From Rahnella bruchi (lineage in GTDB: Bacteria > Pseudomonadota > Gammaproteobacteria > Enterobacterales > Enterobacteriaceae), in NCBI RefSeq assembly GCF_003614975.1, contig NZ_QZWI01000020.1, positions 31,730 through 95,729 on the forward strand: DNA of 64,000 nt, read 5' to 3'. The position numbers and the translations under genes were made by a program. The notes below the pieces were generated by a model. The model searched no databases. It was not told the origin of the DNA and saw only the letters and a list, made by a program, of their open reading frames with translations. Within the stretch, counting starts at the first letter, position 1, and every line of letters begins with the position of its first letter. Shown piece after piece: positions 8,759 to 17,046 of this stretch.

Positions 8759-8788
8759 AGCCCCGGAGGTAAAACATCGGGGCTTTTT
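8759..8788 (+). terminator. Rho-independent terminator of the ter operon
   Basis: A 7-bp perfect stem (AGCCCCG / CGGGGCT) with a 12-nt loop is followed directly by TTTTT. It lies 136 bp after the terD stop and before the convergent HAD-IB gene. Confidence 0.85.
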
Positions 8789-8818
8789 GGATTGGGAACT
8801 GAATGGTTTATATCGAAC

Positions 8819-9511
8819 CTATTTCTGAATGCCTTTGATTTTGGCAATTGGAGAATGACGTTTTCCGCCACCATTATGGAAATGTCGCCAGTAAGGTTCC
8901 TGCGCGGCGGCCAGCATTTCATAATCGCCACGGGTATCGCCCCATGCCCGAAGATGATAAGACGCGAGCGGGCCGTACTCCGCTTCCAGTCTTGCTACCT
9001 TTTGCGCGCATCTGCAATTATGGCCGCTTATACGCCCCGTCAGCATTCCGTCTTTGATTTCTAAATTTGTACCGATCAAACGTATCCCTAACTTATCTGC
9101 AAAAGGCTTAAGCACCATAGCGGGCGAAGCCGAGCAAATCGTCACGATTGCGCCGGAGTTAACCTGAGATGCTACTGCAATGAGGCCGGAAGGGCGCATC
9201 AGGCGTGTCCAGTATTTTTGACAAAACTCTATGGCTTTTTGCTCAACCCACTTTGCTTCAATGCCGGTGAGGAACGTGTGGATCAAGACTTCCTTCAGTT
9301 CATCACGTGTGACCCTGCGTCCAATGCATTTGAGCGTGGGCACGACGAGGCGAACCAGGCGCGGTGCAAAAACACGATTCCCGAAGGCAAAGCGTAAGAA
9401 AGGAACAAAGCTGTCTCGCTTGGTGAGTGTTCCGTCGAAATCAAAGACTGAGAGTGAATTACTGTTGCTTACGACATCATTAACCATCTGATCACCTACT
9501 CCATTTGTCAT
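8819..9511 (-). CDS. HAD-IB family phosphatase
   Basis: 230 residues. Motif I 'VFDFDGTLTKRDSF' near residue 22, motif II 'TICSASP' and motif IV 'AWGDTRGDYEMLAAA' place it in the subfamily IB (phosphoserine phosphatase-like) of HAD hydrolases; many members act on small phosphomonoesters or phosphatidylglycerophosphate-like substrates. It is probably soluble and the substrate cannot be predicted. Two starts are possible: ATG 9511 (GGGAG with 4 nt spacing) and ATG 9487 (AGGTGA with 4 nt spacing); the domain is complete from either. It is convergent with the ter operon and separated from the next gene upstream by ~235 bp in which I see no gene. Confidence 0.8.
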   Translation of the reverse strand: MTNGVGDQMVNDVVSNSNSLSVFDFDGTLTKRDSFVPFLRFAFGNRVFAPRLVRLVVPTLKCIGRRVTRDELKEVLIHTFLTGIEAKWVEQKAIEFCQKYWTRLMRPSGLIAVASQVNSGAIVTICSASPAMVLKPFADKLGIRLIGTNLEIKDGMLTGRISGHNCRCAQKVARLEAEYGPLASYHLRAWGDTRGDYEMLAAAQEPYWRHFHNGGGKRHSPIAKIKGIQK

Positions 9512-9746
9512 GCTGCTCCCATATGGACACAGGCAAAAACACTATCAACGTGAATATGACATTCTAACTTCATCAGGGAGGCATCTGCACCCCAATTGGT
9601 TTTTCTGCGCAATATCGCGTCGTTGCAGGTCATTAGTATGTCAGCGTTGAACCTTGTTCTCATGTCCCTGAGGTCATGATCAGACAAATGAAATGTCGGC
9701 AGGCAGGATCGTTGCACTGTAAAAATCCGCACCTGCCGCAATAATT

Positions 9747-10502
9747 TTACTGCGCCCCCAGAGCCGCCTGCTCGATCAGTTTTGCCACATCCTGAGGGTG
9801 GGATTCATACACTGAATGGCTGGCACCGGCGATTTCAACGGTGTGGCTGTGCGCGCGTTTGGCGTACATCCGCTCTAAATCCGGGTTAATGATTTTGTCG
9901 GACTTCGCCACCATGTACCAACTGGGTTTCACTTTCCACGCCGGATCAGGAATGTTGGCGGTAAACACGCTGGCGGAGGTCAGCATTTGCGCCTGTGCTT
10001 CAAATTGCGCCTGTTTAAGCGGCAGGTCAGCGGCGAAATCCGCCGGGAAGTTTTCCGGATTGATATAGAGGAAACCGTCAGGCGTTTTCACAAAAGGATG
10101 CGCAGAGTTCGGGAATTTCTTACCGTTGATCGCTTCTGTCTCCCCGTTATCCAGCGCATGTGCCGCGATATACACCAGACCCGCCACGTGCGGGTCGTTC
10201 CCCGCTTCAGTGATAATCGCGCCGCCATAGCTGTGACCGACCAGAATCGCCGGACCATTTTGCCTATCCAGAATACGTTTGGTGGCCGCAACGTCATCGC
10301 TAAACGACGTCAGCGGTTCCTGTACCAGCGTCACTTTATAGCCGTCGTGCGTCAGAATGTCGTACACCGGCCGCCAGCCCGAGCCGCCCACAAAGGCACC
10401 ATGAACCAGCACAATATTTTTCACTGGCGCAGCAACGGCGGCCTGAGAACCGAACGCCGCAGTGGCGGCCAATAACAATGTAGAAGCTAAACGTAAACGC
10501 AT
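9747..10502 (-). CDS. Secreted alpha/beta hydrolase
   Basis: 251 residues with a cleavable signal peptide (MRLRLASTLLLAATAAFGSQ, probable cleavage after AVA near residue 24). The mature protein has an alpha/beta hydrolase fold: 'VLVHGAFVGGSGW' (oxyanion region), nucleophile elbow 'VGHSYGG' at about residues 87-93, an acid in 'KSDKIINP', and a catalytic histidine in 'GASHSVYESHP'. It belongs to the esterase/salicylate-esterase-like group often found in the periplasm of enterobacteria. The physiological substrate is unknown. The start is well supported by GAGGAAG 5-7 nt before the ATG. An inverted repeat lies 88-107 bp upstream and could be its operator. Confidence 0.82.
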   Translation of the reverse strand: MRLRLASTLLLAATAAFGSQAAVAAPVKNIVLVHGAFVGGSGWRPVYDILTHDGYKVTLVQEPLTSFSDDVAATKRILDRQNGPAILVGHSYGGAIITEAGNDPHVAGLVYIAAHALDNGETEAINGKKFPNSAHPFVKTPDGFLYINPENFPADFAADLPLKQAQFEAQAQMLTSASVFTANIPDPAWKVKPSWYMVAKSDKIINPDLERMYAKRAHSHTVEIAGASHSVYESHPQDVAKLIEQAALGAQ

Positions 10503-11286
10503 GGCACTTCCTCTTTCGTTTTAAAACGCAATGAACATCTGTTTGTGGGGCCACTGTGAGCCTGACGCTCTGACAGAGAAGTGACGTGATGATGACAAAA
10601 ACGTCATCAGAGCGGAGAGGGCGCGGGTGTGGAAACGTTTTCCCAGGGCGGACTGTGTAACTTTTAAACAGCAGAATGAATTTTGGTTTTATATTTTTTG
10701 TAAAGAAGCGGCTGTTTCATTACCCGGAACAGATTGAGTGAAAAAACGTCAGAGAATATTCTCCTGTCTTAGAATAGTGGTCTATATTTATTCTGAATCA
10801 GGTTTATCTTAGCCGGTTTCGAAAGGCGAAAGCTGAATTATCAAACCGTAAGCGGCGACGGATTAATAGACTCAATGAACATTTTTACTAACAGCTTTAA
10901 TCGTTTAATATCAGATGATTAATTATAATGTAACCGTTGCCATTTACAGCCAGATAAAACGTGATTTTTTGTCCGGCGAATTTTCAAATGAAAGCCGGGT
11001 TTTATTTTGTCCGTGAATAAATGCGGGGGCAGGTCAATTAATCCACGATGTTTACGCGGGGATTTAATTTCAAAGCCGGATCTGATGCACACTGCGTGCG
11101 GTATTTTGTTAAAAAGTTATATTTGTAAAGTTGCGTATGTACTAACAGGAAGAAAAAATCTATAGTGAGCCCCCTTACGGCTCTCAATCAGAACGGTCGA
11201 TTTATGTCTACTTCTAATGTCTAAAATTGAGAGATGTGTCTTGTTTTTGACCCAGCCTTTTAACACAAAACAAAAGAACTCATAAA
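10503..11286. other. 784-bp intergenic region between divergent genes
   Basis: No protein-coding frame of quality is visible. Besides the repeat at 10590-10609, one hairpin stands out at 10973-10999: CCGGC / GCCGG arms enclosing TTTCA / TGAAA, followed by GTTTTATTTT, which looks like a weak rho-independent terminator. No gene precedes it, so a small RNA ending there, or a leader attenuator for pqqU, is possible. The rest is AT-rich and probably holds the pqqU promoter; I could not find a convincing Fur-type box. Confidence 0.35.
10590..10609. promoter_or_regulatory. Inverted repeat upstream of the alpha/beta hydrolase
   Basis: TGATGAC and GTCATCA form perfect 7-bp arms separated by 6 nt. The site is about 90-107 bp before the hydrolase ATG on the minus strand. 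It could be an operator for an unlinked regulator; no regulator gene is adjacent. Confidence 0.35.
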
Positions 11287-13440
11287 GTGAACGCCAAAAC
11301 CTCTGCTTTTATCATCACGTTCTTGTCATTTTTGAACCCGGTTTCAGTCAGTTACGCGCAGTCAGCGACCGACGCCTCTAAGGGCGATACGGACGATTCA
11401 TCAGACTCATCTTCACTGATGGTTATCAAACGCGAAATCAACGGCGGCCTTTCAGAACTCGATACACCTGCGGCAGTCAGCGTGGTAGATGGCGACGATT
11501 TCAGAAACAGCAAAGCGCAGGTCAACTTGTCTGAAAGCCTCGGCAGCGTGCCGGGTTTGCAGGTACAAAACCGACAGAACTACGCACAGGATTTACAGCT
11601 TTCCGTGCGCGGGTTCGGCAGCCGTTCGATGTACGGCGTGCGCGGCGTGCGTATTTATGTGGATGGAATTCCGGCCACCATGCCGGACGGGCAGGGGCAG
11701 ACTTCCAATATCGATCTGAACTCGGTTGAACGCGTTGAAGTGCTGCGCGGACCTTTCTCGGCGCTTTACGGTAATGCTTCCGGCGGCGTGGTGAACGTGG
11801 ATACCCAAACCGGTTCGCAGCCTGCCAAACTTGAAGCAGGCACCTATTTCGGCAGTTACGGGTCGTTTCGTAACAGCGTAAAAGCCAGCGGCGCGACCGG
11901 TGACGGCACGCACGCGGGTGATGTGAATTACCTGATTTCCGGCTCACGTTTCACTACCGACGGCTACCGCGACCACAGCGGTACGCAGAAAAATCTCGGC
12001 AACGGTAAATTGGGCGTGCGCATTGATGATGCCAGCACCCTGACGCTGATGTTCAACAGCGTTTCAGTAGATGCCAACGATCCGGGCGGTCTGACCGAAT
12101 CCGAATGGCATGACGACCCGACGCAGGCAAAACGCGCTGATCAATACAACGCACGTAAATCGTTGGATCAGACGCAAGTCGGCCTGCGCTATCAGCGTCA
12201 GATGGGTGAGAACGACGAATTTAGCCTGATGACCTATCACGGCGAGCGCCACACCACGCAATACCAGACCATTCCGGCCAGTGCGCAGGCCAATCCGCTG
12301 AATGCGGGCGGGGTGATTGTCCTCGAACGTAAGTATTCCGGCGTGGATACCCGCTGGAAACATGACGATCAGATAGGTTCAGTGCCGTTCTCCGTCACCG
12401 GCGGTCTGGATTATGAAACCATGACCGAACGACGTTTCGGTTACGAAAACTTCAATGATCAAGGCGAACTGGGCGTGAAAGGCGACGAACGTCGCAATGA
12501 AAAGAACGTGATGTGGAATCTTGATCCCTATCTGCAAACCACGTGGAACCTGACCCCCCGCTGGACGCTGGATGTTGGCGCGCGTTACAGCACCGTGAGT
12601 TTTGACTCGCAGGATTATTACATCACCGGCAAAAATCCGGACGACAGCGGTTCTCGCCGTTATCACAAACTGCTGCCGATGGCCTCACTGAACTATGCGG
12701 TGACGCCAGCGCTGAACACCTATATCTCCGCCGGTCGCGGATTTGAAACGCCGACTATCAACGAGCTTTCCTATCGTACTGACGGACAGTCTGGCCTGAA
12801 TCTTGGGCTGCAACCTTCTACCAGTAACACGGTTGAACTGGGCAGCAAATGGCGCGTTGGCAACGGATTAGTCACGGCGGCGGTCTTCCAGACTGATACC
12901 GATGACGAGTTAATTGTTGCAGAAAGTGTCGGCGGAAGATCGAGCTATACCAATGCGGGTAAAACACGCCGTCGCGGGCTGGAACTGTCGTTAGATCAGC
13001 AGATTGAAGAAAACTGGCGCGTGAAAATGGCCTGGACATTACTTGATGCGACCTTCCGCAATGAGACCTGTGGCGCGGGAGATTGCACGCCAGCGGGCAA
13101 CCGCCTGCCGGGTATCGCGCGCAACATGGGCTACGCTTCACTGGAGTGGGCACCGGTTGATGGCTGGCATGCAGGCGCCGATGTGCGCTACATGAGCGAC
13201 ATCGAAGTCAATGACGAAAATAGCGAGCAGGCACCGGCTTATACCGTCGCCAGCGTGAATGCGGGTTATCGCTTCAACTGGAATAAAGTGACGCTCGACC
13301 TGTTTACCCGCGTCGAGAACTTGTTCGACAGAAATTACGTCGGGTCGGTGATCGTTAATGAAGGCAATGGCCGCTATTTCGAACCGGCACCTGGCAGAAA
13401 CTACGGTGGCGGCGCTACGCTTTCTTATAGTTTCGAATAA
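11287..13440 (+). CDS. pqqU: TonB-dependent PQQ receptor PqqU (YncD family)
   Basis: 717 residues with a signal peptide ending near SYA-QS. A short 'SSLMVIK' segment may be the TonB box. The plug domain follows ('ELDTPAAVSVVDG', 'LSESLGSVPGLQVQNRQNYA', 'SVRGFGSRSMYGVRGVR', 'VDGIPATMPDGQGQ', 'VEVLRGPFSALYGNASGG'), then a 22-strand-type barrel ending in a terminal aromatic ('YSFE'). These segments are nearly identical to E. coli YncD, which has been shown to import the cofactor PQQ and renamed PqqU. The next gene is the PQQ-dependent glucose dehydrogenase, which strongly supports the function. It starts with GTG at 11287 and has only a weak ribosome site. A separate promoter for gcd is possible in the 179-bp gap. 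Confidence 0.93.
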   Translation: MNAKTSAFIITFLSFLNPVSVSYAQSATDASKGDTDDSSDSSSLMVIKREINGGLSELDTPAAVSVVDGDDFRNSKAQVNLSESLGSVPGLQVQNRQNYAQDLQLSVRGFGSRSMYGVRGVRIYVDGIPATMPDGQGQTSNIDLNSVERVEVLRGPFSALYGNASGGVVNVDTQTGSQPAKLEAGTYFGSYGSFRNSVKASGATGDGTHAGDVNYLISGSRFTTDGYRDHSGTQKNLGNGKLGVRIDDASTLTLMFNSVSVDANDPGGLTESEWHDDPTQAKRADQYNARKSLDQTQVGLRYQRQMGENDEFSLMTYHGERHTTQYQTIPASAQANPLNAGGVIVLERKYSGVDTRWKHDDQIGSVPFSVTGGLDYETMTERRFGYENFNDQGELGVKGDERRNEKNVMWNLDPYLQTTWNLTPRWTLDVGARYSTVSFDSQDYYITGKNPDDSGSRRYHKLLPMASLNYAVTPALNTYISAGRGFETPTINELSYRTDGQSGLNLGLQPSTSNTVELGSKWRVGNGLVTAAVFQTDTDDELIVAESVGGRSSYTNAGKTRRRGLELSLDQQIEENWRVKMAWTLLDATFRNETCGAGDCTPAGNRLPGIARNMGYASLEWAPVDGWHAGADVRYMSDIEVNDENSEQAPAYTVASVNAGYRFNWNKVTLDLFTRVENLFDRNYVGSVIVNEGNGRYFEPAPGRNYGGGATLSYSFE

Positions 13441-13566
13441 ATTTCAGTCAGTAAGCATTTTCAGTGAATGAAAAATGAACCACGCGGTGCTGCCCGCTAC
13501 CTGCACTTTTTAAGCAGGGCGGCACATGCAAGGAATGACACCCGGTGAGAACCGGATGTTCTTGAA

Positions 13567-13586
13567 GATTCGGGTCACCCTGAATC
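13567..13586. promoter_or_regulatory. Hairpin in the pqqU-gcd gap
   Basis: GATTCGGGT and ACCC(T)GAATC form a 9-bp stem with one bulged T, 34 bp before the gcd ATG. It lacks a T-run, so it is more likely a leader hairpin or operator than a terminator. Confidence 0.3.
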
Positions 13587-13619
13587 GACGATTATAAAAA
13601 ATCAGTAAGGTCATCAACT

Positions 13620-16013
13620 ATGGAAACGAAAGCCTCGTTATCACGCATCGTCGTCATAATTACCGCTTTGTTCGCCGCGTTAAGCGGGATTTATCTTCTT
13701 GTCGGCGGTATCTGGCTGGCAAAATTAGGTGGTTCTCTTTATTACATTATTGCCGGTGTCATTTCGCTGGTTACTGCGTGGTTGCTGTATCGCCGTCGCT
13801 CTTCTGCATTACTGCTGTACGCCATCTTCCTGTTCGGCACTACCGTGTGGGCTGTCTGGGAAGTGGGCACAGACTTCTGGGCACTGACGCCGCGTTTAGA
13901 CGTCACCTTCTTCCTGGGTCTGTGGATCCTGCTGCCGGTTGTTTATAACCAGATGCTGGCGAAAAACGCCTTTGCACGCGGCGCTCTGGCGCTGTCTCTG
14001 GTGTTCACTGTGCTCGTGCTGGCGTACTCCGTCTTCAACGATCCGCAGGAAATCAACGGTACCATTAAAGCTGCTGATGCGGCTCCTGCCGCGACCGATT
14101 CCGGCGTTCCAGCCAGCGACTGGCCGGCCTATGGCCGTACTCAGGGCGGTACCCGTTACTCGCCGCTGAACCAGATCAATGACAAAAACGTCAGCAAACT
14201 GGATGTGGCATGGACCTTCCGTACCGGTGACCTGAAGACCCCGAACGATCCGGGCGAAATTACCGACGAAGTGACGCCAATCAAAATCGGCGACATGCTT
14301 TACCTGTGTACGCCGCACCAGAAGTTGTTTGCTCTGGATGCCGCGACCGGTAAAGAGAAGTGGAAGTTCGATCCTGAGCTGAAGCCAAACCCTACCTTCC
14401 AGCACGTGACTTGTCGCGGTGTGTCTTATCACGAGACAACGCCTGCGGCACTTGGTGATGCCACTAACGGCGCAGCGCCTGCTGTCTGTTCACGTCGTAT
14501 CATTCTGCCAGTTAACGATGGCCGTCTGTTCGCACTGGATGCTGAAACCGGCGCACGTTGCCCGGCATTCGGTAACAACGGTGAGCTGAACCTGCAAGGC
14601 AACATGCCTTACGCAACGCCAGGTCACTACGAGCCGACTTCACCGCCAATCATCACGAAATCTGTGATTATCGTGGCCGGTGCGGTTACTGATAACTACT
14701 CTAACCGTGAGCCTTCCGGCGTTATCCGTGGCTTCGATGTTGAAACCGGTAAACTGCTGTGGGCCTTCGATCCGGGTGCCGCTGATCCGAACAAAATGCC
14801 TGCGGATGGTCAGCACTTCACACCGAACTCCCCGAACTCATGGGCACCTGCGTCTTATGATGACAAACTGGATCTGGTTTACCTGCCAATCGGCGTGGCA
14901 ACACCGGATATCTGGGGTGGCAACCGTACTCCGGATATGGAGCGCTACGCGAGTGGCCTGCTGGCGCTGAATGCGACCACCGGTAAACTGGCGTGGTTCT
15001 ACCAGACTGTTCACCACGACCTGTGGGATATGGACGTTCCGGCACAGCCAACTCTGGCTGATATCACTGACAAGAACGGCAACAAAGTTCCTGCGATTTA
15101 TGTACCGACCAAAACCGGTAACATCTTCGTGCTGGATCGCCGTGACGGTAAGCTGATTGTTGATGCACCTGAAAAACCTGTTCCGCAAGGCGCAGCGAAA
15201 GGCGACCACGTTTCTCCGACTCAGCCGTTCTCCGAACTGACTTTCCGTCCGGAAGCGAAACTGACCGGTAAAGACATGTGGGGCGCGACGATCTACGACC
15301 AGCTGATGTGTCGTGTGATCTTCCACAAACTGCGTTATGAAGGCACTTTTACACCGCCATCCGAGCAGGGCACTCTGGTGTTCCCAGGCAACCTCGGCAT
15401 GTTTGAGTGGGGTGGAATTTCTGTGGATACCGACCGTCAGGTGGCCATCGCTAACCCGATTGCACTGCCATTTGTGTCCAAACTGATCCCACGCGGCCCT
15501 GGCAATCCTATGGAGCCAGATGCGAACGATAAAGGCGGTTCCGGTACTGAGACGGGCATTCAGCCACAGTACGGCGTGCCATTTGGCGTGACCCTGAACC
15601 CGTTCCTGTCTCCGCTGGGTTTCCCTTGTAAACAGCCATCATGGGGTTACATCTCCGGCGTTGACCTGAAAACCAACGATATCGTGTGGAAAAAACGTAT
15701 CGGTACCGTGCGCGACAGCTCACCATTACCGCTGCCGTTCAAAATGGGTATGCCGATGCTTGGCGCACCGATTTCTACCGCCGGTAACGTGTTCTTCATC
15801 GCAGCGACCGCAGATAACTACCTGCGCGCATTCGATATGAGCAACGGTGACAAACTGTGGGAAGCACGTCTGCCAGCAGGCGGCCAGGCGACACCGATGA
15901 CTTACTCTGTGAACGGTAAACAATACGTTGTTATCGCAGCAGGCGGTCACGGTTCGTTCGGCACCAAACTGGGCGATTACATCATCGCTTACGCACTGCC
16001 AGACGCTAAATAA
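13620..16013 (+). CDS. gcd: Membrane-bound PQQ-dependent glucose dehydrogenase
   Basis: 797 residues, matching E. coli Gcd (796). About five membrane helices fill the first ~150 residues. The periplasmic eight-bladed propeller starts near 'DWPAYGRTQGGTRYSPL' and carries the repeated tryptophan-docking blades ('LFALDAATGKEKW', 'LLALNATTGKLAW'), the PQQ-pocket regions 'HVTCRGVSYHE', 'VATPDIWGGNRTP' and 'HHDLWDMD', and a terminal 'AGGHGSFGTKLGDYI'. It oxidises glucose to gluconolactone in the periplasm and passes electrons to ubiquinone. The quinate/shikimate dehydrogenase branch is less likely given end-to-end resemblance to Gcd. No PQQ biosynthesis genes are in the window, so cofactor supply through the neighbouring PqqU may matter. 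Confidence 0.95.
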   Translation: METKASLSRIVVIITALFAALSGIYLLVGGIWLAKLGGSLYYIIAGVISLVTAWLLYRRRSSALLLYAIFLFGTTVWAVWEVGTDFWALTPRLDVTFFLGLWILLPVVYNQMLAKNAFARGALALSLVFTVLVLAYSVFNDPQEINGTIKAADAAPAATDSGVPASDWPAYGRTQGGTRYSPLNQINDKNVSKLDVAWTFRTGDLKTPNDPGEITDEVTPIKIGDMLYLCTPHQKLFALDAATGKEKWKFDPELKPNPTFQHVTCRGVSYHETTPAALGDATNGAAPAVCSRRIILPVNDGRLFALDAETGARCPAFGNNGELNLQGNMPYATPGHYEPTSPPIITKSVIIVAGAVTDNYSNREPSGVIRGFDVETGKLLWAFDPGAADPNKMPADGQHFTPNSPNSWAPASYDDKLDLVYLPIGVATPDIWGGNRTPDMERYASGLLALNATTGKLAWFYQTVHHDLWDMDVPAQPTLADITDKNGNKVPAIYVPTKTGNIFVLDRRDGKLIVDAPEKPVPQGAAKGDHVSPTQPFSELTFRPEAKLTGKDMWGATIYDQLMCRVIFHKLRYEGTFTPPSEQGTLVFPGNLGMFEWGGISVDTDRQVAIANPIALPFVSKLIPRGPGNPMEPDANDKGGSGTETGIQPQYGVPFGVTLNPFLSPLGFPCKQPSWGYISGVDLKTNDIVWKKRIGTVRDSSPLPLPFKMGMPMLGAPISTAGNVFFIAATADNYLRAFDMSNGDKLWEARLPAGGQATPMTYSVNGKQYVVIAAGGHGSFGTKLGDYIIAYALPDAK

Positions 16014-16036
16014 TTAGCCAAAACGTTTGAAACTGA

Positions 16037-16060
16037 AAGGCCGCGAAAGCGGCCTTTTTT
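16037..16060 (+). terminator. Rho-independent terminator of gcd
   Basis: AAAGGCCGC-GAAA-GCGGCCTTT, a 9-bp perfect stem with a stable GNRA tetraloop, followed by a T-run. It begins 24 bp after the gcd stop. Confidence 0.92.
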
Positions 16061-16084
16061 ATGGAATATTTTCAACAATGCCCG

Positions 16085-16728
16085 CTATTTCCCACAACCC
16101 GTCACTTGCGGATAATTGCGGCAAACCAGCATGAGTTTAACTTTCGGTTCAAAGCCTTTGTCCACCATGCATTGCTGAACTTTTGCAGCTTTCAGGACGG
16201 TCGGAACGAAAGGAACCGAGCCCAACGGTTTCGGATAGCCGCATTCATACATCACCTGTAACGCGAGCTTGTCATTCTCAGCTGCGTGCGAAAATGCCGT
16301 GAGGCACCCGCTTTACGCCAGCTGATGAGTTGGTATTCATTCCGGCCTGAATCCGGTTTGATCGGGTGAAAACCCTCATCGGCGACAAAAGGCAGCGCTT
16401 CGAGCTGTCGCTGACTGAGCGGGTGACCCTGTTGTTTCTCGATGCAGGCCGGGGTGTTTTTGTAGTAATCGCAAATGTGAAAACCTCCCTTATAGGTAAA
16501 TCCTTTCCCCTCCATGCACTGGTAATACAGCACCGATTCATTATCGGTAAAAGAAGGTTCCGGCCCCGGCAGCGGGACGCCGCATTGCCCCATCGCAACA
16601 CGCGCATCATCTATGGTGCTATTGGGGCGCTGCCACTGCGTTAAATCAGGCGGAGGCGGACATCCGGTGAGCAGAAAAACCGAACCAATCAGTGCAGATG
16701 AAGAAACCAGAGAAAAAGAGCGGGACAT
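16085..16728 (-). pseudogene. Frameshifted two-repeat cysteine-rich lipoprotein
   Basis: The frame from ATG 16728 encodes a lipoprotein signal (LLTGC lipobox, Cys about residue 23) and one repeat unit ('YYQCMEGKGF' then 'FHICDYYKNTPAC'), then stops at 16252 after ~50 residues. In a second frame, from about 16305 to the TAG at 16085-16087, the sequence continues coherently: 'AAENDKLALQVMYECGYP', 'VQQCMVDKGFEP' and 'MLVCRNYPQVTGCGK'. This is clearly a second copy of the same cysteine-spaced repeat. A single-base indel near 16300, around AAAGCGGGTGCC, therefore breaks a ~214-codon gene. The first frame alone would still make a lipid-anchored one-repeat protein of 158 residues. Function is unknown. 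Resequencing could show a base-calling error. Confidence 0.75.
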
Positions 16729-16772
16729 ATAAATCCTTTATTTATAATGATGATACAGATTTCCTTCAGCCA

Positions 16773-17015
16773 TCATTGAGAAGCACAACCTTCTGGCTTA
16801 AATACCCGCGTGGTGGACGCCGGATTGTTTGCCAGTTTATTGGCCGGTCTGCGCGGGCGGGCCACTAATTCCCCGCCGCAGTTGGGGCAAACGCCTGCGA
16901 GTTTGGTTTGGGCGCAGGGGACGCAGAATGTGCATTCAAACGAACAAATTCTGGCGTCGGAAGCAGGGGGCAGATCGGTATTGCAACACTCGCAGTTAGG
17001 TCTCAGTTCCAGCAT
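16773..17015 (-). CDS. DUF1272 zinc-ribbon-like small protein
   Basis: An 80-residue protein. It begins MLELRPNCECCNTDLPP and contains regularly spaced Cys pairs ('CECC', 'CSFECTFCVPC', 'GVCPNCGGEL') that should bind zinc, followed by 'LVARPRRP', the hallmark of DUF1272. An upstream ATG at 17072 is in frame but the chosen start has AAGGAT 9 nt before it and matches family length. It is 31 bp downstream of the MFS gene on the same strand, so it may be co-transcribed. Function of the family is not known. Confidence 0.85.
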   Translation of the reverse strand: MLELRPNCECCNTDLPPASDARICSFECTFCVPCAQTKLAGVCPNCGGELVARPRRPANKLANNPASTTRVFKPEGCASQ

Positions 17016-17046
17016 AGAATTTATCCTTAATCCGTACAGGTAGGTT

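Noticed and set aside
9508..9741. 77-codon frame on the minus strand between the HAD-IB and hydrolase genes
   Set aside because: No ribosome site, no recognisable motif and it overlaps the HAD-IB start; most likely non-coding.
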